From contig CAZFHS010000024.1 in NCBI GenBank assembly GCA_964518955.1, forward strand, positions 1 through 64,000: DNA of 64,000 bases, given 5' to 3'. How positions within the stretch are numbered: the first letter of the stretch is position 1; each line of letters begins with the position of its first letter. The stretch is from JBDGYW01 sp964518955. GTDB lineage: Bacteria; Gemmatimonadota; Gemmatimonadetes; Gemmatimonadales; GWC2-71-9. Under the pieces are notes generated by a model, which saw only the letters and a list, made by a program, of their open reading frames with translations, was not told the origin of the DNA and did not search any database. Position numbers and translations under genes: made by a program. Shown here one piece after another: positions 8,715 through 17,331 of the stretch.

Positions 8715-9761
8715 ATGATGTCAGCGCAAACCCGCAGGCAAACTCCTGACCTTTTAAAGGGCCTTGCCGTCATTTTCATGATCCAGGTTCACATCATGGA
8801 ATTGTTTTCGCGCCAGGAATTGTATGATGGATTTGCAGGGCGATTGTCGCTCTTCCTGGGAGGCGTTCCAGCCGCACCTGTGTTCATGATCATCATGGGA
8901 TATTTTTTGGCTTACGGCCACAAGAAACCCATCGAAATGATGATAAGAGGTGTGAAGTTATTCGCTGCCGGCGTGGCATTGAATATCGGGCTAAACGCTC
9001 ACCTCATTTACAGGGTATTAATCGATGGATGGCAGATAAACATCTGGCACTACATCTCTGGCGTTGATATTTTTCACCTTGCAGGACTAAGTATGATCGT
9101 AGTCGCTTCCTTGAACTTTTTATGTAAAGGAACGTTTGTACCCTACCTGATTGCCGCCCTGGTCGTCGTATCCATCAGCTCTGTCATCCCCGCCTATACA
9201 ACCGAAGGTAACATTGGGACCTTTTTGATGGCTTTCATTCATAGCAATTCTGAATGGTCGTATTTTCCCTTGATTCCCTGGCTGGTTTATCCGTTAACCG
9301 GGTATTTCTATAGATCATTTGAACAACAACATCTAAACGGTGCTTTGGACTTGAAGAAGAAAGTCAGCTTAACTGTCGTGTTGTCGGTGTCATTCATATT
9401 CACGGCTGATTATGCAGTGGGTATTTCGCATAGTCTGGGAAATTACTATCATCACGACGCCGTCTTCTACAGTTGGTCGTTGTCTTTTGTAGTTTTGTGG
9501 GCGTTTCTGGTTTCATTTGCTGAAAGCGCAGCCGGCAATACAATTGTCTTCAGGTACGTTAAATGGCTCGGTGCAAATGTCACCGGCATTTATGTCTTTC
9601 AATGGTTGATCATTGGGAACATTGCTACTTCAGTTTATAAGACTCAGAGCTTGGCAGCGTTTGGATTTTGGTTTGTAGGAATTACAGTCTTGACGAGTCT
9701 TCTGACACTTTCGTGGAACAGAACAAAGTCGGTTTACGGTCTGAGGTTTTTGCGACTTTGA
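8715..9761 (+). CDS. Multi-pass membrane protein, HGSNAT/DUF1624-like acyltransferase
   Basis: Integral membrane protein of 348 residues with about ten hydrophobic segments. The N-terminus (RRQTPDLLKGLAVIFMIQVHIM) has the pattern D-x2-KG-x3-hydrophobic-H seen in heparan-alpha-glucosaminide N-acetyltransferase and acyltransferase-3 families, where the His is catalytic. It would move acetyl or acyl groups from cytoplasmic acyl-CoA to an external sugar. Base composition and codon use are clearly more AT-rich than in the surrounding genes, suggesting recent acquisition. It is convergent with the following TPR gene. The family call is moderate and the substrate unknown. Confidence 0.65.
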   Translation: MMSAQTRRQTPDLLKGLAVIFMIQVHIMELFSRQELYDGFAGRLSLFLGGVPAAPVFMIIMGYFLAYGHKKPIEMMIRGVKLFAAGVALNIGLNAHLIYRVLIDGWQINIWHYISGVDIFHLAGLSMIVVASLNFLCKGTFVPYLIAALVVVSISSVIPAYTTEGNIGTFLMAFIHSNSEWSYFPLIPWLVYPLTGYFYRSFEQQHLNGALDLKKKVSLTVVLSVSFIFTADYAVGISHSLGNYYHHDAVFYSWSLSFVVLWAFLVSFAESAAGNTIVFRYVKWLGANVTGIYVFQWLIIGNIATSVYKTQSLAAFGFWFVGITVLTSLLTLSWNRTKSVYGLRFLRL

Positions 9762-9887
9762 TCGTTGGTAGAAGCATTGAGGTAATCCGGAAACAATCCT
9801 CAATCTATCCGGGTTCTCGACCTACTGTTCACGCAGAAGGTCAAAATGGAAGTCAAGACATAGCTCAACCGTGGGTACGGCTGAGGC

Positions 9888-10517
9888 TCATCTATTATTG
9901 AAGTAGTTTCGGGCCGCCTCATTTTCAGGATCGAGAATCTGGAGGTCGGTGAACAGCCGTTCTGCCTCCTCCTCTTCCCCTCTAGCTTCGTTCAACAGTG
10001 CCAGTTCCAGCAGAAAGGCTAAATCGGTTGGGTATACCGTTGCCATCTTCAGGGCAACCTGGTAGGCGGGCTCAAACTTCTGCTGCATCCGGAGCGCAAA
10101 CACCAGGCGCATGTTGCCGTAGTAGTTGTAGTGGTCTACACTCACCACCTCGTAGGCAACTGACTCTGCATCGGACCAACGCCCTTGGGCGAGTAGAGGC
10201 AGGAGCTGGCCAAGCTTCGGCTCCAACGCGAATGGTGCCGCCGACCGCGCAACGTCGTAGTGACCGATGGCGTTGTTGTAGTTCCCGTTGAGATAGAAAA
10301 GCCATCCCATGCGAAGGTTCACAGTGTACCCATTTGGATAGGCCTCGTAGACTGGCGCCAGAGCCCGAATGCCATCTTGGTAGGCTTCGGCCCGCTCGTA
10401 CTCGAAGGAGCTATGGTAGGCTTCCTTGATATCGAGTTCCTGGCCGTTGAGTTCGCCGAAAAGTGTCACTCCTCCCAGGAGGAACGCCGATCGAACAAAC
10501 CACTGTGGTATTCGCAT
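9888..10517 (-). CDS. Exported TPR-repeat protein
   Basis: Secreted protein of 209 residues. A signal peptide runs to about residue 25 (cleavage near NGQ). Behind it are about four helix-turn-helix pairs of TPR type, for example YTVNLRMGWLFYLNGNYNNA and AFLLELALLNEARGEEEEAE. It probably acts as a periplasmic scaffold. It is the last gene of the six-gene unit that starts with the PqqD-like gene, 19 bases after the beta-barrel gene, and has its own CGGAG ribosome site. A partnership with the barrel protein is inferred from position only. Confidence 0.75.
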   Translation of the reverse strand: MRIPQWFVRSAFLLGGVTLFGELNGQELDIKEAYHSSFEYERAEAYQDGIRALAPVYEAYPNGYTVNLRMGWLFYLNGNYNNAIGHYDVARSAAPFALEPKLGQLLPLLAQGRWSDAESVAYEVVSVDHYNYYGNMRLVFALRMQQKFEPAYQVALKMATVYPTDLAFLLELALLNEARGEEEEAERLFTDLQILDPENEAARNYFNNR

Positions 10518-10536
10518 TTTCTATACTCCGACGGAT

Positions 10537-11442
10537 TTAGATGGTGAATCCCAATGAGAAGGCAAGAGCACGCGCTATCCTATCTCCCGAGAGATCCTGG
10601 TCCTGGAAGCGATCAAAGTAGATTCCTGCCGAGAGTGCGGCCTGTGGCGAAACCACCAACCGCAATCCGCCACCGTATCCGCCAGTGTGCAGTTCTGAGA
10701 CGTTGTAGACCAGGAAACCCCCGCTCTTGACCGCAAACGCCTGTTCACCGCCCCAGGCGTAGGCGCTCATTGTGAGGGGACCGGTCGTGAAGGACGCCGC
10801 AGCCTCCGCCGACAGAAAGTCCTGACCTCCCAGACCGGTTTCCGTAGAAAGGTGGATGACATATCCCCGAAGTGACAGGCCCACAAACCGGGATTTGGCG
10901 GCATCAGAGAATGTGAACCCCATTCTTGGCGAAATCTGAGCAACCGAGAGCCCGTCTCCGTGATCGGCATAGGACGACCACGCCGCATCTGCGCCCGCGC
11001 TCCACACCCCCACCTTGTATGCATTCGCCCCACCAAAAAGCACAAATCCCCGGTCCGTAAGAGTGTCGGTCGTGAAGAGCAGGTGACCGCCAATCCGGCC
11101 GGAACCCCGGGCACCGAAAAAGTTGTACGCTGTCGCGATTTCACTCTGCTGGAGCTGCACGCCGCCGCGGAAGTTGATACGGGTGCTCGTGGCACCCAGT
11201 TCGATGAGGTGCTTCCACCCCTGGCCGTAGGTTCCGTAGAAGCCCAACGCGGAACCGTCTTCCTTCACCTGAGATTCGCCGTAGGAGAGAGTGGCGGCAC
11301 TCAGCAGGACAGTTCCTTGGGATTGAGTCGTGGCGGCCGTCGGGACAAGGATAGCCACAAGGCCAATTGCTACCGCTCTGACGGCGGAAAAGACCCCACG
11401 GTAGAACCGGGGGTGTTGCGCTTGGTTAAACCTGCTCATCAT
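10537..11442 (-). CDS. Putative outer-membrane beta-barrel protein
   Basis: Protein of about 301 residues with a signal sequence ending near TAATTQ, then alternating hydrophobic/polar strands with many Gly and aromatic residues. It ends in ALAFSLGFTI, a C-terminal aromatic strand typical of outer-membrane barrels. I do not recognise a named family; YaiO-like barrels are similar in style. The ATG pair at 11442-11437 follows a GGAG site and overlaps the end of the upstream transporter-peptidase gene by 17 bases, so the two are translationally linked. The context suggests it exports or receives the product of the unit. Confidence 0.65.
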   Translation of the reverse strand: MMSRFNQAQHPRFYRGVFSAVRAVAIGLVAILVPTAATTQSQGTVLLSAATLSYGESQVKEDGSALGFYGTYGQGWKHLIELGATSTRINFRGGVQLQQSEIATAYNFFGARGSGRIGGHLLFTTDTLTDRGFVLFGGANAYKVGVWSAGADAAWSSYADHGDGLSVAQISPRMGFTFSDAAKSRFVGLSLRGYVIHLSTETGLGGQDFLSAEAAASFTTGPLTMSAYAWGGEQAFAVKSGGFLVYNVSELHTGGYGGGLRLVVSPQAALSAGIYFDRFQDQDLSGDRIARALAFSLGFTI

Positions 11443-13573
11443 CAATTCGCTCCAGAAGAAGGTCACCTACCTGGACTGTTTGAAAACCACGGAACTGGTG
11501 CAGCACCACGCGCGTCTCCCACGCGCCGCGCAACAGACCGGACTCAACTCGCCCCGTGACCGTACTCTCATCCTTGAAAGAGAGACGCACGGCGACCGTT
11601 CCAACCCGAGGATGCACGGATCGCACTAGGCGTACAATGGCCCGACGAAGGCCCGTGGTAACCAAGCCCGCCGGTACCTGATCATCCCAGACGAGTCCCT
11701 GCCGATACGCTAGAGGGAGGCGAGGAAGGGCGAGGAAGAAGGCACGGAGGCACGGGTCATGCCCCTCCATGCGGTAAAAATAGAACGTCCCCTCTTCCTC
11801 TCCAAAGAAAAGGCGGCCCCGCCCTGAGTCGAGGTAGAAGGTGGAATCCGGGGCCATGCGAACAGCGAAGTCCACCACACCCTCCTGGGCTCCAGCAAAG
11901 CGGTCCCGGTCGCACCCTTTGACCCGAAAACGGTACACCTCATCCAGCACGAAGCCCATTTTGTATTCCAGAGCCTTCTCTGTCGGAAGAGACTCCACGC
12001 GAGCGTCTACCTGGGGGGTATCGTTGGCAAAGAAATCGTCGCCGGCTCGATAGCCAACAAAGCTGAATGGCAGAGTGGGGGAACCCGCCTGGTCCGTCTG
12101 CTGCACTTGAATGTGGATGTGTGGCTGAGGCGAGTAACCTGAATTCCCGCACAAGCCCAGCAACGCTCCCCGCTCCACCCAATCCCCTTCCTTCACCTTG
12201 ACGGACTCCTGAGCGAAATGGGAGATCTCCACGTAGAAACCTCGGTCGTCCTTCAGGATTACGAGGTTGCCCCAGTTGTTGGCTCTGTCGGTCTCGCCTA
12301 TGGGGTTGTCGGGATGGGAGTCGACCACTCCCACGACCCTTCCCCGTATAGGTGAGAGGACGGGTTTGCGGAATGCCAAATAGTCTTCCGGGCGGACACC
12401 TTCTCCGCGATGGGTGGCTCCTTGGGCGTCCGTTAGAACGAAGTCGTACGCGTAACGCCACGGACCCTGATGGGTCCAGGGTCCATCGAACGCCTGCCAG
12501 ACCGTCCACCGCCCGGCGAATGGAAGGGCGAGAGTCCGATCTGAACCGGGGTAACGCATGGTACCGGAAAAGTGCTCGTCCAAAACCTCTTCAGGGGTGC
12601 CGGAGGTCTTTGCCAGTAGCGGGAATTCCACGAGTCCAAGGACATACACGAAGGTCAGGGTTACGACATTGAAGGGCAACGCGAAAACCGGCACTCCCCA
12701 TCGACTCCAGAATACCTCTGACGAGCTCAGGAGCATGGTGGATGCTACCACCGCGAAAAACGCGAGGAGATAACTTCGGAGGGAGGGCACAAGGAAGACA
12801 CCACCCATGGCCATGGCAATGAGGATGAAGTTGAACGCGTTCAAATTGCTGAAGGCCGCGTCCGGTGAGCCGCCCAACATTGTTAGAGTGATAGTACCGG
12901 CGTAGTACCCCCCCACCGCGAGGAGCAGGAGGATTCGGGAACGCGCCAGCAGGGCTAACGCGATTACGGTTCCGGCTAACACCGACGGCATAAAAAAGAT
13001 GGCACCTAGCGACCTCAGGAACCCGCCCAGCCAAAGGGGGACCATAGCCTCGAATGCAGCGATGTGCCGTGGGTAAAGAGCTCCCACGTAGAGGTTGGTG
13101 TAGTTTCCCGCTGCCAGGTAAGCCAGCGAGCTCACCACAACAAAGGGAAGGCTCAGTACCGGGAGACGCAGGTAATACCAGACCGCGCTGAAGAGCGAAT
13201 GGGTCAGAATAAAGGCGGCGATTCCAGCCGTCACCACGAAAAAGAGCGTGAGTGGAGTTAGCTGGAACAGATAGCCCAGAGAAAGGCCCACCAGAAGCGG
13301 GTTGTAGGTATAGAACCCCGAGTCCAGGAACACCGGTTCCATGTTGATGAACCGGGCGAAGGCGTATACCGCGAGGACCGCTACTAGACCCATGATGGCC
13401 TGGTGCGGTGCCAAAAGTGTGACCGCAAGGATTGAGATACCGAACCCCCACCCCTTGATGAACAGGACCTCGCTGTAACTATTGAGGACGGCCCTGAGAT
13501 GGATTCGGATTTCGCTCGCAGCCTGGTCGGAAGAGGAGAACCTACCCCAATCCGCATCGAACTCTGGACGCAC
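11426..13573 (-). CDS. Urea transporter fused to an M23 (LytM-like) domain
   Basis: 715-residue fusion. Residues about 25-320 are a urea-transporter (UT) domain with ten or so membrane segments and both halves of the internal repeat: SYSEVLFIKGWGFG and FYTYNPLLVGLSLG, later FSNLNAFNFILIAMA. Residues about 350-490 form an M23/LytM-like domain with GDWVERGALLGLCGNSGYS and the HxH pair His485/His487 in PHIHIQV. The first zinc ligand of the usual HxxxD motif appears as Arg373 before Asp377, so hydrolase activity is uncertain. About 220 C-terminal residues are unassigned. The start is GTG with an AGGGG site, nine bases after the decarboxylase stop. Confidence 0.85.
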   Translation of the reverse strand: MRPEFDADWGRFSSSDQAASEIRIHLRAVLNSYSEVLFIKGWGFGISILAVTLLAPHQAIMGLVAVLAVYAFARFINMEPVFLDSGFYTYNPLLVGLSLGYLFQLTPLTLFFVVTAGIAAFILTHSLFSAVWYYLRLPVLSLPFVVVSSLAYLAAGNYTNLYVGALYPRHIAAFEAMVPLWLGGFLRSLGAIFFMPSVLAGTVIALALLARSRILLLLAVGGYYAGTITLTMLGGSPDAAFSNLNAFNFILIAMAMGGVFLVPSLRSYLLAFFAVVASTMLLSSSEVFWSRWGVPVFALPFNVVTLTFVYVLGLVEFPLLAKTSGTPEEVLDEHFSGTMRYPGSDRTLALPFAGRWTVWQAFDGPWTHQGPWRYAYDFVLTDAQGATHRGEGVRPEDYLAFRKPVLSPIRGRVVGVVDSHPDNPIGETDRANNWGNLVILKDDRGFYVEISHFAQESVKVKEGDWVERGALLGLCGNSGYSPQPHIHIQVQQTDQAGSPTLPFSFVGYRAGDDFFANDTPQVDARVESLPTEKALEYKMGFVLDEVYRFRVKGCDRDRFAGAQEGVVDFAVRMAPDSTFYLDSGRGRLFFGEEEGTFYFYRMEGHDPCLRAFFLALPRLPLAYRQGLVWDDQVPAGLVTTGLRRAIVRLVRSVHPRVGTVAVRLSFKDESTVTGRVESGLLRGAWETRVVLHQFRGFQTVQVGDLLLERIDDEQV

Positions 13574-13582
13574 GATTGACCC

Positions 13583-14935
13583 CTACGTCCGCTTCAGGCG
13601 TTCGGGGAGCAGTTCTCGCCGTTCCACGTCGGTGAGATCCTCTCGCTCCCGGATCAAATCCACCGAGCCGTCCTCTCCGACAAGCACGACGGCCGGTCGG
13701 TATTCTATGAACTGCATCCACTGTGTGACGTTATACGCCCCCACCGGCGAGAAGATGAGCCGGGTGCCGCGTCGCAGGGGAGGCAGGAGGGTGCCCTCGT
13801 CGAGAACGTCGATGTTCATGCACAGGGGACCGTTCACCATCGCCGGTTCGTTCATCCCCTGGATCTCCCGGTCCACCTCGATCTCGAACTTGTACCAGAA
13901 GGCGGTGAACAGGTCGTTGAGTCCCGCATCGGCGATGTAGGTGCGGCGCCCGTCGGGCAGACGCTTGGTGGCAAAGATGGTGGTGATCAGAAAACCGGCT
14001 TCGTCCACGAGGGCACGACCAGTCTCCAGGATCAGGCGCGGGAAGACTCCCGCAGGCAGATTCGAGTACAGAGCGTCCGTGATGCTCTCGGCATATGCCT
14101 CGAGGGGCGGGACCGCCACGTCCGGAGGGAGGTACGTCCCCTTCAACCTGCTCTTGGACGGGAAACCACCGCCCACATCCAGATAATCGATCTCGAATCC
14201 GAAGCGATCAGTGACCTCTGTGGCAAACGCGGCCATTTTCGCCGTCTCTTGACCATAGGCCTCCGGGTCGAGGATGAAGGTTCCGATATGGGCATGAAGC
14301 CCCTTGAGCACCAGGTGGTCACGCGAGTGAATCCGTTTCACGGCATCCAAAGCCTGGCCCGAGTCCAGGTTCAGTCCGAAGCGTGTCCACTGGGGGTAGA
14401 TACCGGTGTCCATATTCAATCGGAGACCGATGGGAATGGGTTTCCCCAGTTCCGTGGCGATCTGTTCCAGGTCGTTGATCTCGTCCAGGTGGTCGACGTG
14501 GATCTGGGCACCTTCCTCTACGGCCTTGCGAAGAGCAGGAAGTGTTTTGTGGGGACCGTTGAAGATGATTTCGCTACCGGGCATACCCAGCTTCCTGGCC
14601 TTGTCGTACTCGAACTCCGAGACCACTTCAGCCAGAGCTCCCTCGTCATGGAAGATGGCGCAGATAGCCTGCAGGTAATTCGTCTTGTAGGACCAAGCTT
14701 GGACGACGTTGGGATACCTTGTCGCAAACGCCTCGTGAGCCTCTCGGTACTTCTCCCGGATGCTGCGCTCCGAAAATACGAAGAGCGGAGAGTCGAACCG
14801 ATCCAGCAAATCATCGATGGTCGCCCCGTCGATCTCCTTGCGGACTTTGCGGGCGTACATGGGGCTGCTCCCGAATTTGTTCAAATATCCCGACTCGAGC
14901 CGCAAAATTACCGGCTTCTCGTAGCCCTTCTTCAT
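13583..14935 (-). CDS. PLP-dependent decarboxylase (DAP/ornithine decarboxylase fold type III)
   Basis: Cytoplasmic enzyme of 450 residues that would decarboxylate a basic or diamino acid, or an amino acid already joined to something. The PLP lysine is Lys84 in WSYKTNYLQA. HAHIGTFILDP, YLDVGGGFPSK and LETGRALVDEAG are the phosphate and substrate loops, and GPLCMNIDV carries the catalytic Cys contributed across the dimer interface. It resembles diaminopimelate decarboxylase but is about 30 residues longer and lies far from lysine genes. Its ATG overlaps the ATP-grasp stop (ATGA). Substrate specificity cannot be assigned from sequence. Confidence 0.85.
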   Translation of the reverse strand: MKKGYEKPVILRLESGYLNKFGSSPMYARKVRKEIDGATIDDLLDRFDSPLFVFSERSIREKYREAHEAFATRYPNVVQAWSYKTNYLQAICAIFHDEGALAEVVSEFEYDKARKLGMPGSEIIFNGPHKTLPALRKAVEEGAQIHVDHLDEINDLEQIATELGKPIPIGLRLNMDTGIYPQWTRFGLNLDSGQALDAVKRIHSRDHLVLKGLHAHIGTFILDPEAYGQETAKMAAFATEVTDRFGFEIDYLDVGGGFPSKSRLKGTYLPPDVAVPPLEAYAESITDALYSNLPAGVFPRLILETGRALVDEAGFLITTIFATKRLPDGRRTYIADAGLNDLFTAFWYKFEIEVDREIQGMNEPAMVNGPLCMNIDVLDEGTLLPPLRRGTRLIFSPVGAYNVTQWMQFIEYRPAVVLVGEDGSVDLIREREDLTDVERRELLPERLKRT

Positions 14936-15984
14936 GGCGTGTCTCCTCGTTCGCCAGTGGTAACCATATTCTTGAATCGGTCCATCCCGGTGACCATCTC
15001 ATAGGTGTAGCGCACGAAAAGCTCACCTGCCTGATAGTCATTGGACTCGGATTGCGGATGAGGGAGACCGAGTGCGCGCCGAACCATGCGGGCCGGAAGG
15101 TTCACTCCCACGCCCGTGGCAAGGTACGTCCACGCCGGAAAACGCGGATTGATCTCCACCAGGTAGAGACGGTCCCCGTCCACGATGCACTCCAGCTCCA
15201 TGGGACCCCGCCATTTGTAGTGCGCCATGAAACGTTCCGTAGCCTCCAGCATGGCCGCATGCTGAATGGTCACGCCGGTCCAGATCTTACCCAGCTCTGT
15301 GATCCACATCTTCTTCACCGCCACGCGGCCGAGCGTACCGCCGTCACCGTCTCCCACCGCAACGACGTTCAGTTCGTCGCCTTCAACGACCTCTTGCACT
15401 AGCACAGGGTATCCCCATTCCGCGACGATCTTCTTGTAGTGACTCAAGGCCTCTTTGGAAGTGTGCGCTTCGTATGCCTTGTAGAAGGCGCCCTTGACCA
15501 TGACAGGGGTGCCGATGCGGTCCACCGCTCGCTCGAGGTCGTCCGCGGAAGCCACTACTTCGGTCTCTGGAAGATCGAGGTTGAGTGTTTTCGCCAACTC
15601 CCCGAGACGGTCCTTCCCCCTCAACCGGTACTGTTCGGAAGTGGGCACGAACGTTCGGATACCTAGGTCTGCCAGTTCATCACGGTACTTCATGTAGAAC
15701 GGCATCTCGGTATCGAGGGTCGGGATCACAAAATCCATCCCAGCCTTTTCCTGGATGTAGAGAAGCCGTTCCCGGTAGGCATCGTTGCCTGCGGTTGGGT
15801 ATGGTATCAGGAATGCCTCGTCCACGACCCAATCCATGTAAATCCCGGGCTCCATGGCGTCGTACGCCAGCCCGATGATGCGCACGTCCAGGTCTTTCGC
15901 CTCCCGAAGGCTCCGGGCCACACCGATGCCGGGGCCCGGGTTGTCTACAGCGTTGATGCCAGACACCCCGATAGTGAGTGTCAT
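14932..15984 (-). CDS. ATP-grasp ligase (carbamoyl-phosphate-synthase/PylC-like)
   Basis: Cytoplasmic ligase of 350 residues that activates a carboxylate as acyl phosphate and joins it to an amine or thiol. An N-terminal Rossmann-like domain starts at LTIGVSGINAVDNPGPG. The ATP-binding lysine region is GTPVMVKGAFYKAY, VLVQEVVEGDELNVV follows, and Mg ligands lie in ELECIVDGDRLYLVEINPRF (Glu...Glu-x-Asn). It sits between the PqqD-like and decarboxylase genes with a 2-base gap and an ATGA overlap, so the three are made together. A PylC- or peptide-ligase-like role is plausible; the partners joined are unknown. Confidence 0.83.
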   Translation of the reverse strand: MTLTIGVSGINAVDNPGPGIGVARSLREAKDLDVRIIGLAYDAMEPGIYMDWVVDEAFLIPYPTAGNDAYRERLLYIQEKAGMDFVIPTLDTEMPFYMKYRDELADLGIRTFVPTSEQYRLRGKDRLGELAKTLNLDLPETEVVASADDLERAVDRIGTPVMVKGAFYKAYEAHTSKEALSHYKKIVAEWGYPVLVQEVVEGDELNVVAVGDGDGGTLGRVAVKKMWITELGKIWTGVTIQHAAMLEATERFMAHYKWRGPMELECIVDGDRLYLVEINPRFPAWTYLATGVGVNLPARMVRRALGLPHPQSESNDYQAGELFVRYTYEMVTGMDRFKNMVTTGERGDTP

Positions 15985-15986
15985 GG

Positions 15987-16223
15987 TCAGACGAGCCGGA
16001 GGGCACGGAGATGATCGAGGAAATCGTCCACGTCACGGGTCGCATCCTGCTCCGAGACCTCGAAATCCTCCATGAGGCGCCCTACCAATTCAATTGGGGA
16101 TGCTCCTTCACGCAGCCCATGGAGAATGGTGAGGCCGGTGGCGTTCATCGTGAAGCTCTCCCCTGTCGTGGGGTCGAATGCGAACCCGTCGGGGTTGAGG
16201 GCGAGGCTGCGCAGACGTTGCAT
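15987..16223 (-). CDS. Small PqqD-like protein
   Basis: A 78-residue protein heading the six-gene unit. It has the PqqD pattern: beta-strands around FAFDPTTGESFTMNATG, then the helical part ILHGLREGASPIELVGRLME and DVDDFLDHLRALRLV. PqqD domains bind leader peptides for modifying enzymes. No radical SAM gene is nearby, so here it may present a substrate to the ATP-grasp ligase or regulate the unit. The ATG at 16223 is set by an AAGGAG site seven bases upstream; the open frame reaches 16361. An AT-rich -10-like TATAAA lies at 16248-16253 on the minus strand. Confidence 0.75.
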   Translation of the reverse strand: MQRLRSLALNPDGFAFDPTTGESFTMNATGLTILHGLREGASPIELVGRLMEDFEVSEQDATRDVDDFLDHLRALRLV

Positions 16224-16376
16224 CGGATACTCCTTATCACAGAGACTTTTATATACAGACAGATTTGTCCATGAAATAGTAACGGCCGGATTGTCACCTC
16301 TACGCGGCTCACTTAACGGGTGTATCCAACGACCACGATCTTTGGGGGCGGCGGCCGCCACTGTTTTGTCACGAAA

Positions 16377-16616
16377 TCACGCACGTCGATGTATCGGCCT
16401 CGTGCCCAGATCTTCGAATGCGTCGAATGCAACTGGAATCACGATAATTGTGAGGAACGTGGACGCCGTCATTCCGCCGATTACCGCTACGGCGAGCGGT
16501 GAGAACTTCTCGGGGTAGGAACTTCGCTCGACCTCGCCAAGCTGAACACAGACGCTGAACAGGTTCGTTCCTGGCCAGCGTACTTGGCGGCGGTGAGCGG
16601 ATCGGAATGAGAACAC
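16377..16616 (-). pseudogene. Remnant of an RND efflux transporter C-terminus
   Basis: Inside a 79-codon frame, the stretch at about 16407-16514 encodes FSPLAVAVIGGMTASTFLTI continuing into IPVAFDAFEDLG. This is the last membrane helix and end of AcrB/CusA-type RND pumps. The rest of the roughly 1000-residue protein is absent and the flanking codons do not fit the family. It is best read as a leftover of a deleted or rearranged efflux gene next to the toxin-antitoxin pair. Confidence 0.6.
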
Positions 16617-16637
16617 GACCCGTGAGCCCAGTTGTGA

Positions 16638-16991
16638 CTACAGCCAGATGGCCTCTTCAACTAACATGCGAGCGAATCTACTCCCAGCCTGCATCAAGCT
16701 GTTCCACTCTTCTTCCGTGTAAATGAGGATCTCGGAAGGAACAGGCATTGAACTCAAATCCCAGGCAATAGCGCGCCGTTCAAACGGCGTTTCGGAAGTT
16801 CGGACCACCGCGACGAGGTCCAGGTCGCTACCGACTCCAGCGTCCCCTCGAGCGTAGGAGCCAAAGTACCCTATGCGGAGCAAGTCAGGACGGCTTTCGC
16901 GCTCCAGCAGCGCCCAGCGTCGTACGGAATCCTGGACGACCGCCCTGCTAGGCCATCTGAGCACTGGCGAGCTCAAGTATCTCACCGGCAT
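16638..16991 (-). CDS. mntA: MNT-type minimal nucleotidyltransferase (antitoxin)
   Basis: Cytoplasmic protein of about 117 residues with the nucleotidyltransferase signature GSYARGDAGVGSDLDLVAVV (G-S-x-A-R-G, then S-D-x-D-L). In HEPN/MNT pairs this enzyme neutralises the HEPN RNase, in studied cases by adding AMP to it. The start is uncertain: ATG 16991 overlaps the HEPN gene end by 44 bases, and in-frame GTG codons just inside are alternatives. Downstream lies only the RND remnant, so the pair appears to sit in a rearranged patch. Confidence 0.8.
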   Translation of the reverse strand: MPVRYLSSPVLRWPSRAVVQDSVRRWALLERESRPDLLRIGYFGSYARGDAGVGSDLDLVAVVRTSETPFERRAIAWDLSSMPVPSEILIYTEEEWNSLMQAGSRFARMLVEEAIWL

Positions 16992-17331
16992 AGCGAATTG
17001 CCTCCCCACTTTGCAGCGATCCGTAGTGCTCGAACGGGGCTCCCGCTGGATGACCGTTGGGATACCGCGTTGGGACATAGAATGAGTCGAGCACCTTGGC
17101 CTTATCGAGCAACGATGCATCGTATCGAATGGTGAGTTCCTGAATCAGGCGTGCGATTACGTGGCCCCATACCTCCTGACCCGAGTGGAGGTGGAGAGCT
17201 TTCAGTGCCTTCTCCGCTGCCTGGTGAGCGGCGAAACAGGCCCACTCATGTCTCCCATCCCGCTCCGATGCCACTGCCTGTTCCAGATCTCGGCGGGCCT
17301 GCGCCAGCCAATCATGCGCTCGATTCGGCAT
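16948..17331 (-). CDS. hepT: HEPN-domain toxin of a HEPN/MNT pair
   Basis: Cytoplasmic protein of 127 residues, likely an RNase toxin. It has the HEPN four-helix pattern (HDWLAQARRDLEQAVASERD and FAAHQAAEKALKALHLHSG) and the R-x4-H active-site motif as Arg...His in TRYPNGHPAG. An AAGGGG site precedes ATG 17331. It overlaps the nucleotidyltransferase gene, the usual arrangement for these pairs. Such modules act in plasmid or prophage maintenance or in defence; no mobile element is seen here. Confidence 0.83.
   Translation of the reverse strand: MPNRAHDWLAQARRDLEQAVASERDGRHEWACFAAHQAAEKALKALHLHSGQEVWGHVIARLIQELTIRYDASLLDKAKVLDSFYVPTRYPNGHPAGAPFEHYGSLQSGEAIRYAGEILELASAQMA

Noticed and set aside
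9776..9804. Seven-base inverted repeat (ATTGAGG/CCTCAAT) between convergent genes
   Set aside because: The loop of 15 bases and lack of a T-run make a terminator unconvincing.
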